From RGIG2094 sp045660065 (GTDB lineage: Bacteria; Bacillota; Clostridia; RGIG6154), in NCBI GenBank assembly GCA_045660065.1, contig JAZRDC010000075.1:1-20483 (forward strand): a DNA stretch of 20,483 nucleotides. Reading direction: 5' to 3'. The notes below the pieces were generated by a model. It was not told the origin of the DNA and did not search any database. It saw only the letters and a list, made by a program, of their open reading frames with translations. Both the position numbers and the translations under genes were made by a program. Below, in pieces: positions 12,924 through 20,483 of this stretch; the first letter of the stretch is position 1, and each line of letters opens with the position of its first letter.

Positions 12924-13204
12924 TCAGAATAGGCGGAGAAATAGTAATTTTTAAAAAAGACATAGTTGGTATTTTTGATTTTGACGAATTTACTTCAACA
13001 GACGAAGGAAAAGAATTTTTCCGTGAACTTAAAAAGAAGAAAAAAGTTGAAAATGCCGATAAACAGTCAGTTCCCCAATCTGTAATCTTGTGTGTTGATG
13101 AAGAAGGAAATGATATGTATTATCTTTCTCCCATCAGCGTAGGTGGTTTAAGAAAAGGTCAGTACGGAGATAATTTTAATGCAGATTTTGAATTTAAAAC
13201 TTGA
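12920..13204 (+). CDS. remB: RemB/YaaB-like small regulator (DUF370 family)
   Basis: The 94-aa protein opens with the family pattern I-x-I-G-G-E-I-V-I-x-x-K-D-I-V-x-I-x-D and continues to YLSPISVGGLRKG (about residues 68-80), as in B. subtilis RemB (YaaB). RemA/RemB proteins regulate biofilm-matrix and osmoprotection genes in Bacillus, where yaaB also lies in the dnaN-recF-gyrB block. The central K-rich insertion (KKKKKVENADKQ, about 38-49) is charged and probably flexible. Its start overlaps the dnaN stop (ATGA). Its last 26 bases overlap recF, whose ribosome site lies inside it, so all three are coupled. Here it precedes recF, whereas in Bacillus it follows recF. Confidence 0.85.
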   Translation: MIRIGGEIVIFKKDIVGIFDFDEFTSTDEGKEFFRELKKKKKVENADKQSVPQSVILCVDEEGNDMYYLSPISVGGLRKGQYGDNFNADFEFKT

Positions 13205-14264
13205 AAATTTCAGAAACTACAAAGAATTAAATCTTGATTTTGCACCGGGAATTAATATGATTTACGGGCTTAACGGTCAGGGGAAAACAAATATTGTTGA
13301 GGCTGTTTACTTTTTTGCGGTTGCAAAAAGCCACAGAGTTTTAAAAGATAAAGATTTAATTATGCACGGCAAAGAATTTGCAAAATTAGAACTTGATTTT
13401 TTAAATAAGGAAAGAGATTTTAATGCAAAAATAAATTTGTTTTCAGAAAAAAACAGAGATATTTTTGTAAATGACATAAAAGCAGTTACAAATCGTGATT
13501 TAATAGGAAGATTTAACGCAGTTTTGTTCTCGCCTGAGGATTTTTCATTGATAAAAGACGGTCCCGGGGAAAGAAGAAGATTTACTGATATTGCAATTTC
13601 TCAGGTAAAACCTAATTATTTTTTAAGACTTACCGAATATAATAAAGTTTTAAAAATGAAAAACAAGGTTTTAAAAGAAGGCTTGTCTTATGCGGGAATG
13701 ATAGATATTTATAATGAAAAATTAGCCGAAATCGGTGCAGACATAATTTTTTACAGAAATAAATTCTATGAATTTTTAAAGCCTATAAGTCAGGATTTTC
13801 ACAGAGAAATTTCACTGTCGCTGGACAAGTTTGAAATTGTCTACGAGCCTTGCGTTAAAGTAGATGACAGAAAAAAAATGAAAGAAAACATCTATAAAAA
13901 ACTCTCTGATTTAAAAATGAAAGAATTAGATGAAAGATTTTGTTCTTTCGGAATTCACAGAGAAGATGTTTCATTTTACATAAATGGCAACAAAGTTAAA
14001 GAATTTGCATCACAAGGTCAGCAAAGAACTGTAATTTTGATTTTAAAACTCTCTCAGGCAGAGTATATGAAAGAAATTACGGGAGAATATCCTGTTTTAC
14101 TGCTTGATGATATATTATCAGAATTAGATGCAACAAGAAGAAGATATTTTTTAAGTGAAATAAAAGACAAACAAGTAATAATAACTGCAACTGATAAAGG
14201 CAGTTTTGGAAGAAGAAAAGACACAAAACTTATTAACATACACGATGGAAAAGTAGTATCGTAA
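13179..14264 (+). CDS. recF: DNA replication and repair protein RecF
   Basis: This 361-aa SMC-like ATPase helps load RecA at gaps and stalled forks with RecO and RecR. The opening LKLENFRNYKEL is the family start. Walker A is GLNGQGKTN (about residues 30-38). The D-loop and Walker B region LLLDDILSELDATRR is near residue 305-320, preceded by the signature ASQGQQRT. The length is normal. The ATG at 13179 lies within remB, with GGAGA eight bases upstream. It is followed after 19 bases by gyrB, whose ribosome site GAAAGGGAAGG is in that gap. The S4-domain protein YaaA, which precedes recF in Bacillus, is absent. Confidence 0.96.
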   Translation: MQILNLKLENFRNYKELNLDFAPGINMIYGLNGQGKTNIVEAVYFFAVAKSHRVLKDKDLIMHGKEFAKLELDFLNKERDFNAKINLFSEKNRDIFVNDIKAVTNRDLIGRFNAVLFSPEDFSLIKDGPGERRRFTDIAISQVKPNYFLRLTEYNKVLKMKNKVLKEGLSYAGMIDIYNEKLAEIGADIIFYRNKFYEFLKPISQDFHREISLSLDKFEIVYEPCVKVDDRKKMKENIYKKLSDLKMKELDERFCSFGIHREDVSFYINGNKVKEFASQGQQRTVILILKLSQAEYMKEITGEYPVLLLDDILSELDATRRRYFLSEIKDKQVIITATDKGSFGRRKDTKLINIHDGKVVS

Positions 14265-14283
14265 AGAAAGGGAAGGTAAATTT

Positions 14284-16209
14284 ATGGCAGTTGAGCATTA
14301 CAACAGTAACGACATACAAGTCTTAGAGGGCTTGGAGGCGGTTAGAAAACGCCCCGGTATGTATATCGGTTCAACATCTAAAAGAGGTCTTCATCATTTG
14401 GTATATGAAATTGTAGATAACGCAATTGATGAAGCACTGGCAGGTTATTGTAAAAATATTGAGGTTTTAATCAATCCCGATAACTCAATTACCGTAACAG
14501 ACGATGGCCGTGGTATTCCTGTTGGTATTCAGGAAAAAACGGGGTTACCTGCTGTTGAAGTTGTATTTACAATTCTTCACGCAGGCGGTAAGTTCGGCGG
14601 TGAAGGCGGATATAAAGTATCAGGCGGTCTCCATGGTGTAGGTGCGTCTGTTGTTAACGCCCTTTCGGAAAATCTTTCTGTTGAAGTTAAAAACGGCGAA
14701 AATATCTACAAAATGAGTTTTGAAAGAGGTCATAAAGTAGAAGACCTTCATATTATCGGAACTACAACAGAAAAGGGTACAAAAGTTACTTTCCTTCCTG
14801 ATAAAGAAATTTTTGAAGAAACAGAATTTGATTTTAATACACTTCTTGTAAGATTAAGAGAGCAGGCTTTCTTAAACGGCGGTATTAAAATTATTTTGAA
14901 AGATTTAAGAGAAAACGCTGAAGAAGACCATAAAGAAAAGGTTTTATTATACGAAGGCGGTATCAGATCTTTCGTTGAATATTTAAACAGAAGTAAAAAT
15001 CCAATTCATCAGAATGTTATTTATATCAAAGGCGAAAGAGAAACTTCAATGGTTGAAATCGCACTTCAGTATAACGATTCTTATGAAGAAAAAATCTTTA
15101 CATTTGCAAATAATATCAACACTGCCGAAGGTGGTACTCACGAAGTTGGTTTTAAAAACACTCTTTCCCGTCTTTTAAACGACTGGGGTAAGAAAAATAA
15201 AGTATTAAAAGATGACGAAAAGTTGTCAGGTGAAGATACAAGAGAAGGTTTGGCTGCCGTAGTTTCTGTTAAATTACAAGAAGCAGAATTTGAAGGTCAG
15301 ACCAAAACAAAACTTGGAAACAGCGAAATGAGAGAGTTTGTTACATCTGTAATGAACTCTGAGTTTGGTGCATTTTTGGAAGAAAATCCTGCCGTTGCAA
15401 AAATGATTGTTGAAAAATCAATCACTGCAGCAAGAGCAAGAGAAGCCGCAAGAAAAGCAAGAGAAGCAACAAGAAGAAAATCACCACTCGAGAGCAACTC
15501 TATGCCGGACAAACTCTTTGACTGCCACGAAAGAGACTCATCAAAGACTGAAATCTATATCGTCGAAGGTGATTCAGCGGGCGGTTCAGCAAAAGGCGGA
15601 AGAGACAGTAATTATCAGGCAATTTTACCACTTTGGGGTAAAATGTTAAATGTTGAAAAGGCTCGTGCCGATAAAGTTTACGGCAACGAAAAATTACTTC
15701 CTGTAATTTCAGCCCTTGGCGCAGGTATTGGTGAAGAATTTGATATTTCAAAACTCCGTTATGACAAAATTATCATTATGGCCGATGCCGACGTTGACGG
15801 TGCCCACATTCAGACATTGTTACTCACATTCTTCTTCAGATTTATGCCGAAATTAATTGAAGAAGGACATGTTTATTTAGCAAAACCACCGCTTTACAAA
15901 TTATCACGCGGTAAAAAATCAAAAGTTGCATATTCAGACGAAGAAAGAGACGAAATTTCAATTGAACTTAAAAACGGCGATGAAAACGCAAAAGTAGATA
16001 TTGCCCGTTACAAAGGTCTTGGTGAAATGGATCCTAAAGAACTTTGGGAAACTACTATGAATCCTGAGTTCAGAGTATTATTAAGAGTTACTATGGAAGA
16101 TGCAATTTCAGCAGACGAAACTTTCTCAATTTTAATGGGTGAAGAAGTAGAACCGAGACGTAAATTTATCGAAGAAAATGCTAAGTATGCAGTTAATCTC
16201 GATGTTTAA
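14284..16209 (+). CDS. gyrB: DNA gyrase subunit B
   Basis: This 641-aa ATPase subunit of gyrase drives negative supercoiling with GyrA. The GHKL ATP site is visible as EIVDNAIDEA, DDGRGIP and GGLHGVGASVVNALS in the first 130 residues. The TOPRIM domain has EGDSAGGSAKGGRD (about 427-440), DADVDGAHI (about 500-508) and RYKGLGEMDP. In the segment usually read ILPLRGK or ILPLKGK, this protein has ILPLWGK. Tryptophan there is, from memory, common in some Clostridia rather than a resistance change. Length and order are normal. GyrB follows recF closely and gyrA begins 27 bases after its stop. Confidence 0.98.
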   Translation: MAVEHYNSNDIQVLEGLEAVRKRPGMYIGSTSKRGLHHLVYEIVDNAIDEALAGYCKNIEVLINPDNSITVTDDGRGIPVGIQEKTGLPAVEVVFTILHAGGKFGGEGGYKVSGGLHGVGASVVNALSENLSVEVKNGENIYKMSFERGHKVEDLHIIGTTTEKGTKVTFLPDKEIFEETEFDFNTLLVRLREQAFLNGGIKIILKDLRENAEEDHKEKVLLYEGGIRSFVEYLNRSKNPIHQNVIYIKGERETSMVEIALQYNDSYEEKIFTFANNINTAEGGTHEVGFKNTLSRLLNDWGKKNKVLKDDEKLSGEDTREGLAAVVSVKLQEAEFEGQTKTKLGNSEMREFVTSVMNSEFGAFLEENPAVAKMIVEKSITAARAREAARKAREATRRKSPLESNSMPDKLFDCHERDSSKTEIYIVEGDSAGGSAKGGRDSNYQAILPLWGKMLNVEKARADKVYGNEKLLPVISALGAGIGEEFDISKLRYDKIIIMADADVDGAHIQTLLLTFFFRFMPKLIEEGHVYLAKPPLYKLSRGKKSKVAYSDEERDEISIELKNGDENAKVDIARYKGLGEMDPKELWETTMNPEFRVLLRVTMEDAISADETFSILMGEEVEPRRKFIEENAKYAVNLDV

Positions 16210-16236
16210 TTTGATTTGAAGGAGGATAAACAAAAA

Positions 16237-18756
16237 ATGAAAAATCAAAATACTGAAACAAATTTTGTTGAACATCTTGCAAATCAGAAAATCGTTGATG
16301 TTAACATAGAAAAAAGAATGAAAGAGGCTTTTATTGACTACTCAATGTCAGTAATCATCAGCCGTGCTCTCCCTGATGTAAGAGACGGTTTAAAGCCTGT
16401 TCACAGAAGAATTTTATATTCAATGTATGAAGAGCATTTAACAGCAGACAAGCCATTCTTTAAATCTGCTACAACCGTAGGTAACGTTATCGGTAGATAC
16501 CATCCACACGGCGATGCTTCAGTTTATGATGCTTTGGTTCGTATGGCTCAGGACTTTTCTTTAAGATATCCATTAATTGACGGCCACGGTAACTTCGGTT
16601 CAATCGACGGGGACCCACCGGCTGCATACCGTTATACAGAAGCAAGAATGAGCAAAATTGCCAACGAACTTTTGGCAGATATTGATAAAAATACAGTAGA
16701 CTTTAACCCTAACTTTGACGAAAAGAGAAAAGAACCTGTTGTACTCCCAACAAGAATTCCTGTACTTTTGGTTAACGGCTGTTCAGGTATCGCAGTTGGT
16801 ATGGCAACAAACATTCCATCTCACAATTTAAGAGAAGTTATTGATGCTGCAATTGCTCAGATTGACAATCCTGACATCACAGTTGACGAACTTATGGAAC
16901 ATGTTAAAGGTCCTGACTTCCCGACCCGTGCTACAATTATGGGCAGAAACGGCATCAGAAGCGCATATGAAACAGGTAAAGGCAAAATTGTTATCCGTGC
17001 AAAATGCGAAATTGTCGAATCAGGCAGAGATGACAGATATTCTATCATTATTTCTGAAATTCCATATCAGGTTAACAAGTCTGTTTTGGTTAAATCTATT
17101 GCAGATTTGGTTAAGGACAAGCGTGTTGAAGGCATTTCAGATATCAGAGACTTGTCATCAGACCGTGTTGGTCTTAAAATCGTAATTGACTTAAAGCGTG
17201 ATGCAAATCCGCAGGTTGTTTTAAATCATTTATATAAATACACAAGATTGCAGGATAGTTTCTCAATCAATATGCTTGCAATTGAAGATGGTAAGCCAAA
17301 AGTTTTAACTTTAAAAGAATATCTTGACAGTTATATCAAATTCCAGCAGGAAATTGTTAAAAGAAGAACTGCCTTTGATTTGGACAAAGCCTTGGCAAGA
17401 ATGCACATTTTAGAGGGCTTGAAAACTGCAATTGACAATATTGACGAAGTTATCGAAATCATCAGAAGTTCATATGACGATGCTAAAGAAAGACTTATGG
17501 CTCGTTTTGGTTTCTCTGAAATTCAGGCTCAGAGCGTTTTAGATATGCGTCTTATCCAACTTCAGCGCTTAAACGGCGAAAAAATTGATGACGAATATAA
17601 CGAACTTAAAGCAAAAGCCGAAGAATACAGAGCAATTCTCTCTGACGAAGAAAAATTAAAAGAAACAATCAAAGAAGAACTTACTGTTATTGCCGATAAA
17701 TACGGTGATGACCGTAGAACAAGCATCGAAGCTGCAATCGACGATGTTGACTTTGAAGATTTAATTGAAAGAGAAGAAGTTGTAATCACACTCACTCATG
17801 TTGGCTATGTTAAGCGTCTCACAACAGACACTTACAGAAGTCAGCGCCGTGGTGGCCGTGGTGTATCAGGTCTTTCAACAAGAGAAGAAGACTTTGTTGA
17901 AAACTTGTTTGTTTGCAACACTCACGACTATATTTTGTTCTTTACAACTTTAGGAAGACTCTATAAATTAAAAGGCTATCAGATTCCTGAAGCAGGAAGA
18001 ACCGCCAAAGGTACTGCAATTGTTAACCTCTTGCCTCTTATGGACGGGGAAAAAGTTACAACTGCAATTCCTATCTCATCATTTGAAGGCGACAATTATT
18101 TAACTATGATCACAAAACGCGGTTTAATTAAGAAAACTGCATTGGAAGAGTATAACACCAACAGAAAAGGCGGCGTGTACGCGATTTCATTGAACGAAGA
18201 TGATGAACTCATCAATGTAAGCCTTACAGATGGCAACAACGAAGTGTTTATTGTAACCAGAAACGGTAAATCTATCAGATTTAACGAAACTGATGTTCGT
18301 CCTATGGGAAGACTTGCTCACGGTGTAAGAGCAATTAACTTGGCAGAGGAAGACTTTGTGGTTGGTTCTGCAGTTATGGCAGACGGCAAAAACCTTTTGG
18401 TTGTAACAGAAAACGGACTTGGTAAAGTTACCGAAAGCGGCGAATACAAGGTACAGAGCCGTGGCGGTAAAGGTGTTAAAACATACAGAATTACTGAAAA
18501 ATCAGGTCTTGTTGCAGGTGTTAAAGCAATTACAGGTGATGAAGATGTTATGCTCATCACATCAAAAGGCGTTGTAATAAGAACTGCAGTTTCAGGCATC
18601 AGCGTAATGGGCAGAGCAACCCAGGGCGTAATGCTTATGCGTGCGTCTGACGGTGAAAAGGTTGTATCTATCGCAATTTCTGCTCATGAAGATGAAGAAA
18701 CTGACGAAAATACAACTGTGCAGACAGAAAATAACGAAACTCAAGGTGAAGAATAA
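16237..18756 (+). CDS. gyrA: DNA gyrase subunit A
   Basis: The protein is 839 aa from the ATG at 16237. AAGGAGG lies about 11 bases upstream, and an in-frame TTG at 16216 lies before that ribosome site and is rejected. GyrA cleaves and rejoins DNA through Y133 in AAYRYTEARM. The C-terminal wrapping domain has the GyrA box QRRGGRG, which distinguishes it from topoisomerase IV ParC. In the quinolone-binding stretch the sequence is GDASVYDALV. The position equal to E. coli S83 is A94 and the following residue is S95, while the acidic D98 (E. coli D87) is kept. The C-terminal tail is acidic and probably disordered. Its stop overlaps the next start (TAATG). Confidence 0.98.
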   Translation: MKNQNTETNFVEHLANQKIVDVNIEKRMKEAFIDYSMSVIISRALPDVRDGLKPVHRRILYSMYEEHLTADKPFFKSATTVGNVIGRYHPHGDASVYDALVRMAQDFSLRYPLIDGHGNFGSIDGDPPAAYRYTEARMSKIANELLADIDKNTVDFNPNFDEKRKEPVVLPTRIPVLLVNGCSGIAVGMATNIPSHNLREVIDAAIAQIDNPDITVDELMEHVKGPDFPTRATIMGRNGIRSAYETGKGKIVIRAKCEIVESGRDDRYSIIISEIPYQVNKSVLVKSIADLVKDKRVEGISDIRDLSSDRVGLKIVIDLKRDANPQVVLNHLYKYTRLQDSFSINMLAIEDGKPKVLTLKEYLDSYIKFQQEIVKRRTAFDLDKALARMHILEGLKTAIDNIDEVIEIIRSSYDDAKERLMARFGFSEIQAQSVLDMRLIQLQRLNGEKIDDEYNELKAKAEEYRAILSDEEKLKETIKEELTVIADKYGDDRRTSIEAAIDDVDFEDLIEREEVVITLTHVGYVKRLTTDTYRSQRRGGRGVSGLSTREEDFVENLFVCNTHDYILFFTTLGRLYKLKGYQIPEAGRTAKGTAIVNLLPLMDGEKVTTAIPISSFEGDNYLTMITKRGLIKKTALEEYNTNRKGGVYAISLNEDDELINVSLTDGNNEVFIVTRNGKSIRFNETDVRPMGRLAHGVRAINLAEEDFVVGSAVMADGKNLLVVTENGLGKVTESGEYKVQSRGGKGVKTYRITEKSGLVAGVKAITGDEDVMLITSKGVVIRTAVSGISVMGRATQGVMLMRASDGEKVVSIAISAHEDEETDENTTVQTENNETQGEE

Positions 18757-19385
18757 TGTGGGGATTTGAAGGTGTACCCAAAGGAAAAAGACTTAAATAC
18801 TTTAAAGATTATTATTTGATTTCAACAATAGTTTTGCTGATTATAATTTTAATGCTTGTAAGTATTATAAAAGTAATGTTTTTCAGGGAAAAAGAAGACC
18901 TTAATGTTTTGGTTGCCGCAGCACAGTCAGATTTTTCAAACGACCATTATATAATGCTTGAAGATAAAATCATCAACAGTTTTGACATTGATTTTAATGG
19001 AAACGGCAATGAAAAACTTGTGCTGTCAGACTGCATTATGGCTGCAAACGAGCATAATGACGGTATTGAAAGTGCCGAACAGGATATGGTGGCAAGTTTA
19101 AAGATGTCAGCAGTTTTGGAAACATCTCTTTGCACAATTCAGATTGTAGATGAGGATATGTATCTGTTGCTGCTTCAGGAAGAATTGATTGAAAAATATG
19201 AAAATCTGGCAGAATTTGGCATAAAAGGTGAAGGATACATAAAAGTTCCCCTTTCCGAAACAAAAATCGACACACAAAATCAAGACCCCCTTTATCTTAC
19301 AGTAAGGCCGAAAAACTCTTCAAGAATAGATCCTGAAGAATATAAAAAACATATAGAACTTGTTAAACAGATTATTGAAAAATAG
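18756..19385 (+). CDS. Single-pass membrane protein of unknown function, coupled to gyrA
   Basis: I do not recognise a family. The 209-aa protein has a basic N-terminal stretch (KGKRLKYFKDYY, about 10-20), one transmembrane helix at about residues 21-43, and a positively flanked exit (FFREKEDLN). By the positive-inside rule the C-terminal 165 residues should be outside. That part is acidic. It contains D-I-D-F-N-G-N-G-N-E (about 76-85), reminiscent of a calcium-loop pattern, and alternates alpha and beta-like segments. The start overlaps the gyrA stop (TAATG) and an AAGGTGAAG ribosome site lies within gyrA. The coupling to gyrase may only reflect convenient expression. It and the next lipoprotein gene look like a pair of envelope proteins. 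Confidence 0.75.
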   Translation: MWGFEGVPKGKRLKYFKDYYLISTIVLLIIILMLVSIIKVMFFREKEDLNVLVAAAQSDFSNDHYIMLEDKIINSFDIDFNGNGNEKLVLSDCIMAANEHNDGIESAEQDMVASLKMSAVLETSLCTIQIVDEDMYLLLLQEELIEKYENLAEFGIKGEGYIKVPLSETKIDTQNQDPLYLTVRPKNSSRIDPEEYKKHIELVKQIIEK

Positions 19386-19408
19386 CCATTTGGCGGACAG
19401 GAGTTTTT

Positions 19409-20389
19409 ATGAAAAAAGTAATAATGCTTATTTTAAGTATTTGCTTTGTTTTATCCGGTTGCTCTGAAAAAGTGGAAGAAAAACCATTGGAAATTCCATT
19501 TCAGAAGATAGCCGCATACAATAACAGAACAAAACTTTTACAAAAGTATAATTACATATCTGAAAGAACTGCTTCAAGACCTTTAGGTGAAGAAACCTAC
19601 TCATACTGGATTATGTATTATGAAAAAGAAGGCGATAATCTAAACGCAATTTTGGATTATTCTGTAGACTACAAGTGTTACTATTTTGAAAATCAGGTTT
19701 TAGCAGACTATGGCGACGGGAATTTAAGAACTGTAATTCCATTTCGTGAAAAATATGAAGATATTTTATCGGGCCTTCTTGCCAGAACAGATACATTAAG
19801 TTATGTATTTATTTTAAACAGTCAGGCGGAAGAAACCGAAAAAGGCTATGAAGCAAGTTACGAGTTTATAGTAAATAACGATATTTTGCCTGAGTTTGAA
19901 GATTTGGGTATCAAAGCAGGAGACAAATTAAATGTTATTTATGAACTTGATAAAGACTTCATCATTCAAAAATGTAAATACAGAAAAGTTTTAGATGAGG
20001 ACAGAAAGGTTGAAGTTGCACGAGTTGATGTAACTTATAATGAAAAAAGACAGTTCCCTCAGGAAATTTTAAACAAAAACAAAGGCGAAACTGTTGATGT
20101 AAGAATTATTGAAAACTTCGGCACAGGTGCAGAATACTCTGAAATCTATAAGGTTGAGAAAAACTCATACATCACAGAAAATGAAGTTTTGTTTAAAAAC
20201 TATCTGTTTAAAGACCCTCTTTATGAGAATTATTTTGACACCGCAGTTGAGCCTGTTACTAAAAATACAGATATATTCATAATGGATACAACATACGCAG
20301 ATATGCTTGCCGCACGAGAAGAATATATGGCAGAGCAGGAAGAAATGGCAAGACAGGCAGCAGAAGAATATATAGCAAATAATGAGTAG
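19409..20389 (+). CDS. Lipoprotein of unknown function
   Basis: The 326-aa protein has a lipoprotein signal: MKK, a hydrophobic core, and the lipobox L-S-G-C18. C18 should therefore be lipidated and the mature protein anchored outside the membrane. The body is mixed, aromatic and charged without a motif I recognise. The last about 35 residues (AAREEYMAEQEEMARQAAEE) are a charged helix or short coiled coil. ACAGGAG lies five bases before the ATG. It follows the membrane protein gene by 23 bases and ends the rightward run that begins at dnaN. The surface location of both final genes suggests that they act together in the envelope (inference). Confidence 0.8.
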   Translation: MKKVIMLILSICFVLSGCSEKVEEKPLEIPFQKIAAYNNRTKLLQKYNYISERTASRPLGEETYSYWIMYYEKEGDNLNAILDYSVDYKCYYFENQVLADYGDGNLRTVIPFREKYEDILSGLLARTDTLSYVFILNSQAEETEKGYEASYEFIVNNDILPEFEDLGIKAGDKLNVIYELDKDFIIQKCKYRKVLDEDRKVEVARVDVTYNEKRQFPQEILNKNKGETVDVRIIENFGTGAEYSEIYKVEKNSYITENEVLFKNYLFKDPLYENYFDTAVEPVTKNTDIFIMDTTYADMLAAREEYMAEQEEMARQAAEEYIANNE

Positions 20390-20393
20390 AAAA

Positions 20394-20421
20394 ACGACTT
20401 GTTCCACGTGGAACAAGTCGT
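20394..20421. terminator. Perfect 28-bp palindrome after the gyrase operon
   Basis: The arms ACGACTTGTTCCAC and GTGGAACAAGTCGT are exact reverse complements beginning five bases after the lipoprotein stop. A short A-run precedes it and CTTTAATT follows. As RNA it would form a long stem, but the T-run is weak. The core is a parS-like sequence. Confidence 0.65.
20400..20415. other. parS-like ParB (Spo0J) binding site
   Basis: TGTTCCACGTGGAACA fits the general bacterial parS pattern tGTTnCACGTGnAACa and differs from the B. subtilis form (TGTTNCACGTGAAACA) by one base. It lies about 8.7 kb from the probable oriC, where parS sites normally cluster. No parA or parB gene is in the window. Confidence 0.75.
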
Positions 20422-20453
20422 CTTTAATTAAAAATTAGTAATTTGGTATTGAT

Positions 20454-20470
20454 AGAGTAGGAACTACTCT
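20454..20470. repeat. Short hairpin near the right edge
   Basis: AGAGTAG, loop GAA, CTACTCT. It lies between the parS palindrome and the truncated ATTACAACTT arm at the window edge. Nothing else is recognised in 20422-20483. Confidence 0.45.
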
Positions 20471-20483
20471 ACAATTACAACTT

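Noticed and set aside
15407..15649. Plus-strand ORF inside gyrB
   Set aside because: It is an out-of-frame shadow of the gyrB coding sequence with repetitive Q/E/K-rich translation.
16216..16239. Upstream TTG start for gyrA
   Set aside because: It precedes the AAGGAGG site, which instead serves the ATG at 16237.
14284..18756. Possibility that the topoisomerase pair is ParE/ParC
   Set aside because: The GyrA box QRRGGRG and the position after recF identify gyrase.
20165..20416. Minus-strand ORF beginning MFHVEQ
   Set aside because: The MFHVEQ start is just the translation of the parS-like palindrome; the rest runs antisense through the lipoprotein gene and has no ribosome site or coherent protein character.
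1..20483. CRISPR arrays, tRNA or rRNA genes, insertion sequences
   Set aside because: No regularly spaced repeats, cloverleaf-like or rRNA-like sequence, or transposase reading frame was seen on either strand.

Overview
The window comes from the replication-origin region of an A+T-rich Gram-positive anaerobe, most likely a member of Clostridia (Bacillota). Four things point there: the dnaA-dnaN-remB-recF-gyrB-gyrA gene order, an [FeFe]-hydrogenase maturase (HydF), the lipid II amidation pair MurT/GatD, and purine-rich ribosome binding sites with near-consensus sigma-A promoters. I cannot assign a genus from sequence alone. No rRNA, tRNA, CRISPR array, insertion sequence or integrase is visible.

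Layout, left to right. (1) 1-845: the C-terminal part of hydF, cut by the window edge. (2) 1010-3169: rpiB, and divergent to it a two-gene operon of a lipid kinase and a short-chain dehydrogenase. (3) 3178-3395: a cluster of four palindromes or hairpins. (4) 3454-5238: a compact phage-type regulatory locus. A leftward operon encodes two zinc-ribbon proteins (one only 51 aa) and a sigma-region-4-like regulator. Divergent from it are an XRE repressor and a small HExxH protease of ImmA type. The 98 bp between the start codon of the 51-aa gene and the far end of the xre -10 hold two perfect-consensus promoters back to back and four copies of an operator-like palindrome, two of them inside the promoter spacers. 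(5) 5368-8049: the murT-gatD-HAD phosphatase operon. (6) 8069-9126: a hotdog thioesterase and pyrR on the minus strand. (7) 9244-10074: an orphan YycI-like membrane protein. (8) 10241-20389: dnaA, the probable oriC (11576-11816), then a tightly packed rightward run of dnaN, remB, recF, gyrB, gyrA, an unrecognised membrane protein and a lipoprotein. It ends in a palindrome that contains a ParB-type parS sequence.

How the genes work together: dnaA/oriC/dnaN/recF/gyrAB form the replication-initiation and topology block, with parS about 8.7 kb to the right for origin segregation. MurT/GatD modifies peptidoglycan precursors. The locus at 3454-5238 looks like the decision circuit of a PBSX-like or ICE-like element without its structural and integration genes. 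It is the best candidate here for an undescribed system: a free-standing, mirror-symmetric genetic switch whose sigma-like output may act on targets elsewhere in the genome. Other points worth checking are a substituted DNA-recognition motif in DnaA paired with non-canonical DnaA boxes, a probable AUU start codon on pyrR, and a nested RNA structure in the xre-protease spacer.
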